Under the pieces are notes generated by a model. That model ran no database searches, was not told the origin of the DNA, and saw only the letters and a program-made list of their open reading frames with translations. This document shows positions 30,077 to 32,429 of a stretch of DNA of 32,429 nt, in pieces; positions within the stretch are counted from its first letter, which is position 1, and every line of letters begins with the position of its first letter. The DNA lies in NCBI GenBank assembly GCA_944358385.1, contig CALVQW010000016.1, positions 1 to 32,429 on the forward strand, written 5' to 3'. This DNA comes from an uncultured Clostridia bacterium. Its GTDB lineage: Bacteria; Bacillota; Clostridia; Christensenellales; CAG-917. Position numbers and translations under genes: made by a program.

Positions 30077-32164
30077 ATGACCACGAAGGATCGCGACATC
30101 AAAGCCCTGCCGGAAGAAAAGGAAGACGAAGTGCGGCAGCAGAACGGAGTCGCGGACGGCATAGGCGCCATCCCGCGCACAAAGGACATCTTCGGCATTG
30201 TGTGGCTCGCGCTGTGCTGCATATTCATGCTGACGATGCTGGCGTCGGGGTTCAACTTTTTCCCGCTCGTGGGGCTGGTGCTGTCCATAGTCGCCGCCGT
30301 TGCGCTCATCGCGCGCACCGCAAAGGACAAACCCGCAGGGCTCTTCCTCTGGGTGTCCGGGCTGGTCATCTACGGCGGGACATTCCTCTACTTCCTCATC
30401 TGGGGCGCGGACTCATTCGGCAAACGGCTGTGGTGGAACCTCGTGCTGCTGCTCGGACCCGTCGGCATGGCGGTGCTGTTCGTCTTCCTCCGCAAATTCC
30501 TAAACGGCAAGGCGCTCAAAGGCGTTGCGTGCGCGGTGCTCTCCCTCATGATCGCGACGACGAGCATATACGCCCTCTTCATGAACCTGCGAGCCCGCCC
30601 CGTGGTGGACAGGCTGTGGGAGGGGCATGACGCCTATCTCTCCTCCGTCTCCTCCAAAAAGAAGGGCGTGTCGCCGAACGTCCTCGTCATACTCATGGAC
30701 GACATGGCGTATGCGGACATCTCGGCGTACAGCTATCTCACGGGCAGGACTCCCACCATCAACACACCCAACATCGATTCCATCGCGGAGAACGGCGTGA
30801 TGATGGAGAATTTCTACGCCGCGTCTCCCGTGTGTTCCCCCTCGCGTTTCGCGATGCTGACGGGCAGATATTCCTCCCGCGGCTATCTCGACAACGTGGT
30901 CTTCCCCACCGTCACGGACAGCGACCCGTGGTCCCCCACCCACTTCCTCGACCCCTATCAGTTCCTTTTCAACGTGGACGGCATCCTCGGCGACGAGGTG
31001 ACCTTTGCGGAAGTGCTGCAAGCTGCGGGCTACGACACCGCGTGCATAGGCAAGTGGAACCTCGGAGACTACGGCGAATATCTGCCCACCAACCAGGGTT
31101 TTGACTATTTCTACGGCAGCTATTACGTCAACGATATGACGCCCTACAACTGGGTGCGGGACACGGGCAGCGGACACCCGGAGGGCGTGACCCACGCCGA
31201 AGTGCGCACTCACGCCGAAAACCTCGACCAGTCCGAAAGCACCCGCCTCTTCACGGACGAGATGCTCTCCTTCATGACCTCCTCCGTCGAGAGCGGCAAC
31301 CCCTTCCTCGCCTTCTACACCTCGCCGTGGCCGCACTACCCCATCTTTTCCGACAACAACGGCAACGGGAAGGGGGATACCTCGGACGACAACTATATCG
31401 ACTGCATAGAGGAGTTCGACCGCGAGCTGGGCAGGATCCTCGACTATCTCCGTTCCACTCCCGACGAGGAGAACGGCGGCACCCTCTACGACAACACCGT
31501 CGTCATCTTCACCTCGGACAACGGTCCCGGGCGCGAGGGGGCAACGGGGGCGCTGAGAGGGAGAAAGAACACCACCTTCGAGGGCGGCATGAAAGTGCCC
31601 CTCATCGCAAGCTATCCCGCGGGCCGCGTGGGCGGCAAGCCCAACTCCACCGTCACGGTGACAGAGAACGACGGTACTTCCCGCACCTCTCCCACCCTCC
31701 GCGTCACGTCCTCGTCCATGAACTTCGACATCTTCACCACCCTGATCTCCCTCTCAGGAGTGACCAACGACGACGGCAGCGCGTTTCTGCCCTCGGACAG
31801 GATCATAGACGGCGCGGACCTTGCCGCTCTCTGGCGCGGCGAGACCGATGATCCCGATGCCTCCGTGCATGACGTCCTCTTCTATCAAAAGAAGGGCAAG
31901 ACTCAGGCGGTGCAGATGATAAAAGTGCCCGTGGAGACGGAACACGGCACGGAATATTACGACTTCAAGTATTACGACCGCGTGCAGACGGAGAACTCCG
32001 CCTTCATCGATCAATATTACGTCAACTACCTCTTCAACCTCGACGCAGACCCCATCGAGGGCTACAACGTGTCCATGGTCTACCCGGAAGTGGCGGCAAA
32101 GCTCAACTCCGCGCTGGAAGAATTCCGCTCGGAGATGAAGTCCAACCGCAGAGGGATACTCTGA
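30077..32164 (+). CDS. membrane-anchored sulfatase
   Basis: Extracytoplasmic type I sulfatase of 695 residues. A cytoplasmic N-tail (1-36) is followed by four or five membrane segments (about 38-170), then the alkaline-phosphatase-like catalytic domain: NVLVILMDDM with the metal-binding Asp pair (208-209), the signature PVCSPSRFAMLTGR whose Cys253 becomes formylglycine (C-x-P-x-R form), CIGKWNLGDYGEYLPTNQGFDYFYG, and TSDNGPGREGATGALRGRKNTTFEGG with the second metal Asp-Asn pair. Maturation needs an anaerobic or aerobic sulfatase-maturing enzyme, not encoded here. Most arylsulfatases have only a signal peptide; the multi-pass anchor recalls LtaS-type enzymes, but those lack the Cys signature. 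GGAGG lies 4 bases before the ATG. Confidence 0.9.
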   Translation: MTTKDRDIKALPEEKEDEVRQQNGVADGIGAIPRTKDIFGIVWLALCCIFMLTMLASGFNFFPLVGLVLSIVAAVALIARTAKDKPAGLFLWVSGLVIYGGTFLYFLIWGADSFGKRLWWNLVLLLGPVGMAVLFVFLRKFLNGKALKGVACAVLSLMIATTSIYALFMNLRARPVVDRLWEGHDAYLSSVSSKKKGVSPNVLVILMDDMAYADISAYSYLTGRTPTINTPNIDSIAENGVMMENFYAASPVCSPSRFAMLTGRYSSRGYLDNVVFPTVTDSDPWSPTHFLDPYQFLFNVDGILGDEVTFAEVLQAAGYDTACIGKWNLGDYGEYLPTNQGFDYFYGSYYVNDMTPYNWVRDTGSGHPEGVTHAEVRTHAENLDQSESTRLFTDEMLSFMTSSVESGNPFLAFYTSPWPHYPIFSDNNGNGKGDTSDDNYIDCIEEFDRELGRILDYLRSTPDEENGGTLYDNTVVIFTSDNGPGREGATGALRGRKNTTFEGGMKVPLIASYPAGRVGGKPNSTVTVTENDGTSRTSPTLRVTSSSMNFDIFTTLISLSGVTNDDGSAFLPSDRIIDGADLAALWRGETDDPDASVHDVLFYQKKGKTQAVQMIKVPVETEHGTEYYDFKYYDRVQTENSAFIDQYYVNYLFNLDADPIEGYNVSMVYPEVAAKLNSALEEFRSEMKSNRRGIL

Positions 32165-32187
32165 CCGCCAGGCGGCGCGGGAACGCG

Positions 32188-32236
32188 TGCCGGCACGGGG
32201 CGCACGCGCGGCGGCGAAAAGCCTTTCCCGAAAGGC
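32188..32236. other. palindromes after the sulfatase gene
   Basis: A 12-bp palindrome CGTGCCGGCACG (about 32188-32199) and a hairpin GCCTTT/AAAGGC (32221-32236). Neither has a U-tract on the plus strand, so sulfatase termination is not clearly assigned. A TATGAT at about 32247 could be the -10 box of the next gene. Confidence 0.4.
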
Positions 32237-32277
32237 GGCACTGTGGTATGATGGAATTATAAAAGGGAACACGGCAG

Positions 32278-32429
32278 ATGAACAAGACACACTGCACCGA
32301 TCACGACAACACCCGCGTTACGTCCGACGCGCTTATCTCCGCGGCCAAGATAACTTCCGCGCCCGAACGGCGCGCGCCGAAGGATCTCGGCGCGGTTTCC
32401 GCGGGCAGGAGCGTGCTTTCCGCAGTCTG
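32278..32429 (+). CDS. unknown protein, N-terminal part only
   Basis: ATG at 32278 opens a frame that continues to the window edge (50 codons). The product begins MNKTHCTDHDNTRVTSDAL and continues with Ala/Lys/Arg/Pro-rich, polar sequence (ISAAKITSAPERRAPKDLG). No signal peptide, membrane segment or motif is visible in what is shown. A weak GGGAAC precedes it. The family cannot be judged from this fragment. Confidence 0.4.
   Translation, partial: MNKTHCTDHDNTRVTSDALISAAKITSAPERRAPKDLGAVSAGRSVLSAV

Overview
The window looks like a chromosomal segment of an anaerobic, GC-rich member of the Bacillota, class Clostridia (inference). The signs are an rplU-prp-rpmA operon in which L27 carries the Prp-cleaved N-terminal extension, a BMP/Nup-type nucleoside ABC transporter, lipoproteins with Clostridia-style lipoboxes, a C_GCAxxG_C_C protein, a CPCC protein, and stem-loop terminators with TTCG loops. 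No phage, plasmid or CRISPR gene is visible. Almost all of it is ordinary chromosomal coding sequence. The unusual material is in the intergenic DNA.

Layout. 1-2240 (minus): a truncated NYN-type gene, an 8-oxoguanine glycosylase, and the rplU-prp-rpmA ribosomal operon with its promoter and leader. 2520-8900 (minus): xpt, a BMP lipoprotein, a double-ABC ATPase and two permeases, forming a purine/nucleoside salvage and uptake operon with a double hairpin between the lipoprotein and ATPase genes. 9020-9530: repeat copy A. 9526-12420 (minus): a tandem class II aldolase and an FGGY sugar kinase. 12550-13090 (plus): a CPCC protein. 13091-14175: a 1.1-kb island of palindromes, repeat copy C and two MITE-like hairpin elements. 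14172-17420 (minus): a HemL-like class III aminotransferase, HU and a lipoprotein. 17550-24130 (plus): a P-type ATPase, a YfcC-family carrier, a small membrane/zinc-ribbon protein and a GxGYxYP-family protein. 24230-28430 (minus): C_GCAxxG_C_C protein, yhbY, a 59-residue protein, a CDF cation exporter and typA. 28497-29044: repeat copy B. Then mscS (minus), a membrane-anchored sulfatase (plus) and the start of an unknown gene.

The most interesting feature is a family of non-coding elements. A core of about 266 bp occurs three times (9181-9446, 13527-13791 reversed, 28697-28967), nearly identical and rich in potential RNA helices, including one compensatory base-pair change. In copies A and B it is preceded by an ordered array of 25-33 bp units and followed by half of a second element. 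That second element exists complete in two tandem copies (13911-14034 and 14051-14175). It is about 125 bp long, has inverted ends beginning CTGA and ending TCAG, and folds into one long hairpin. At three genes (9526, 14172, 29041) the TGA stop codon is the element's own terminal CTGA. The pieces may make up a non-autonomous mobile element, or a structured RNA plus gene-end terminators. I could not match them to a named family without tools.
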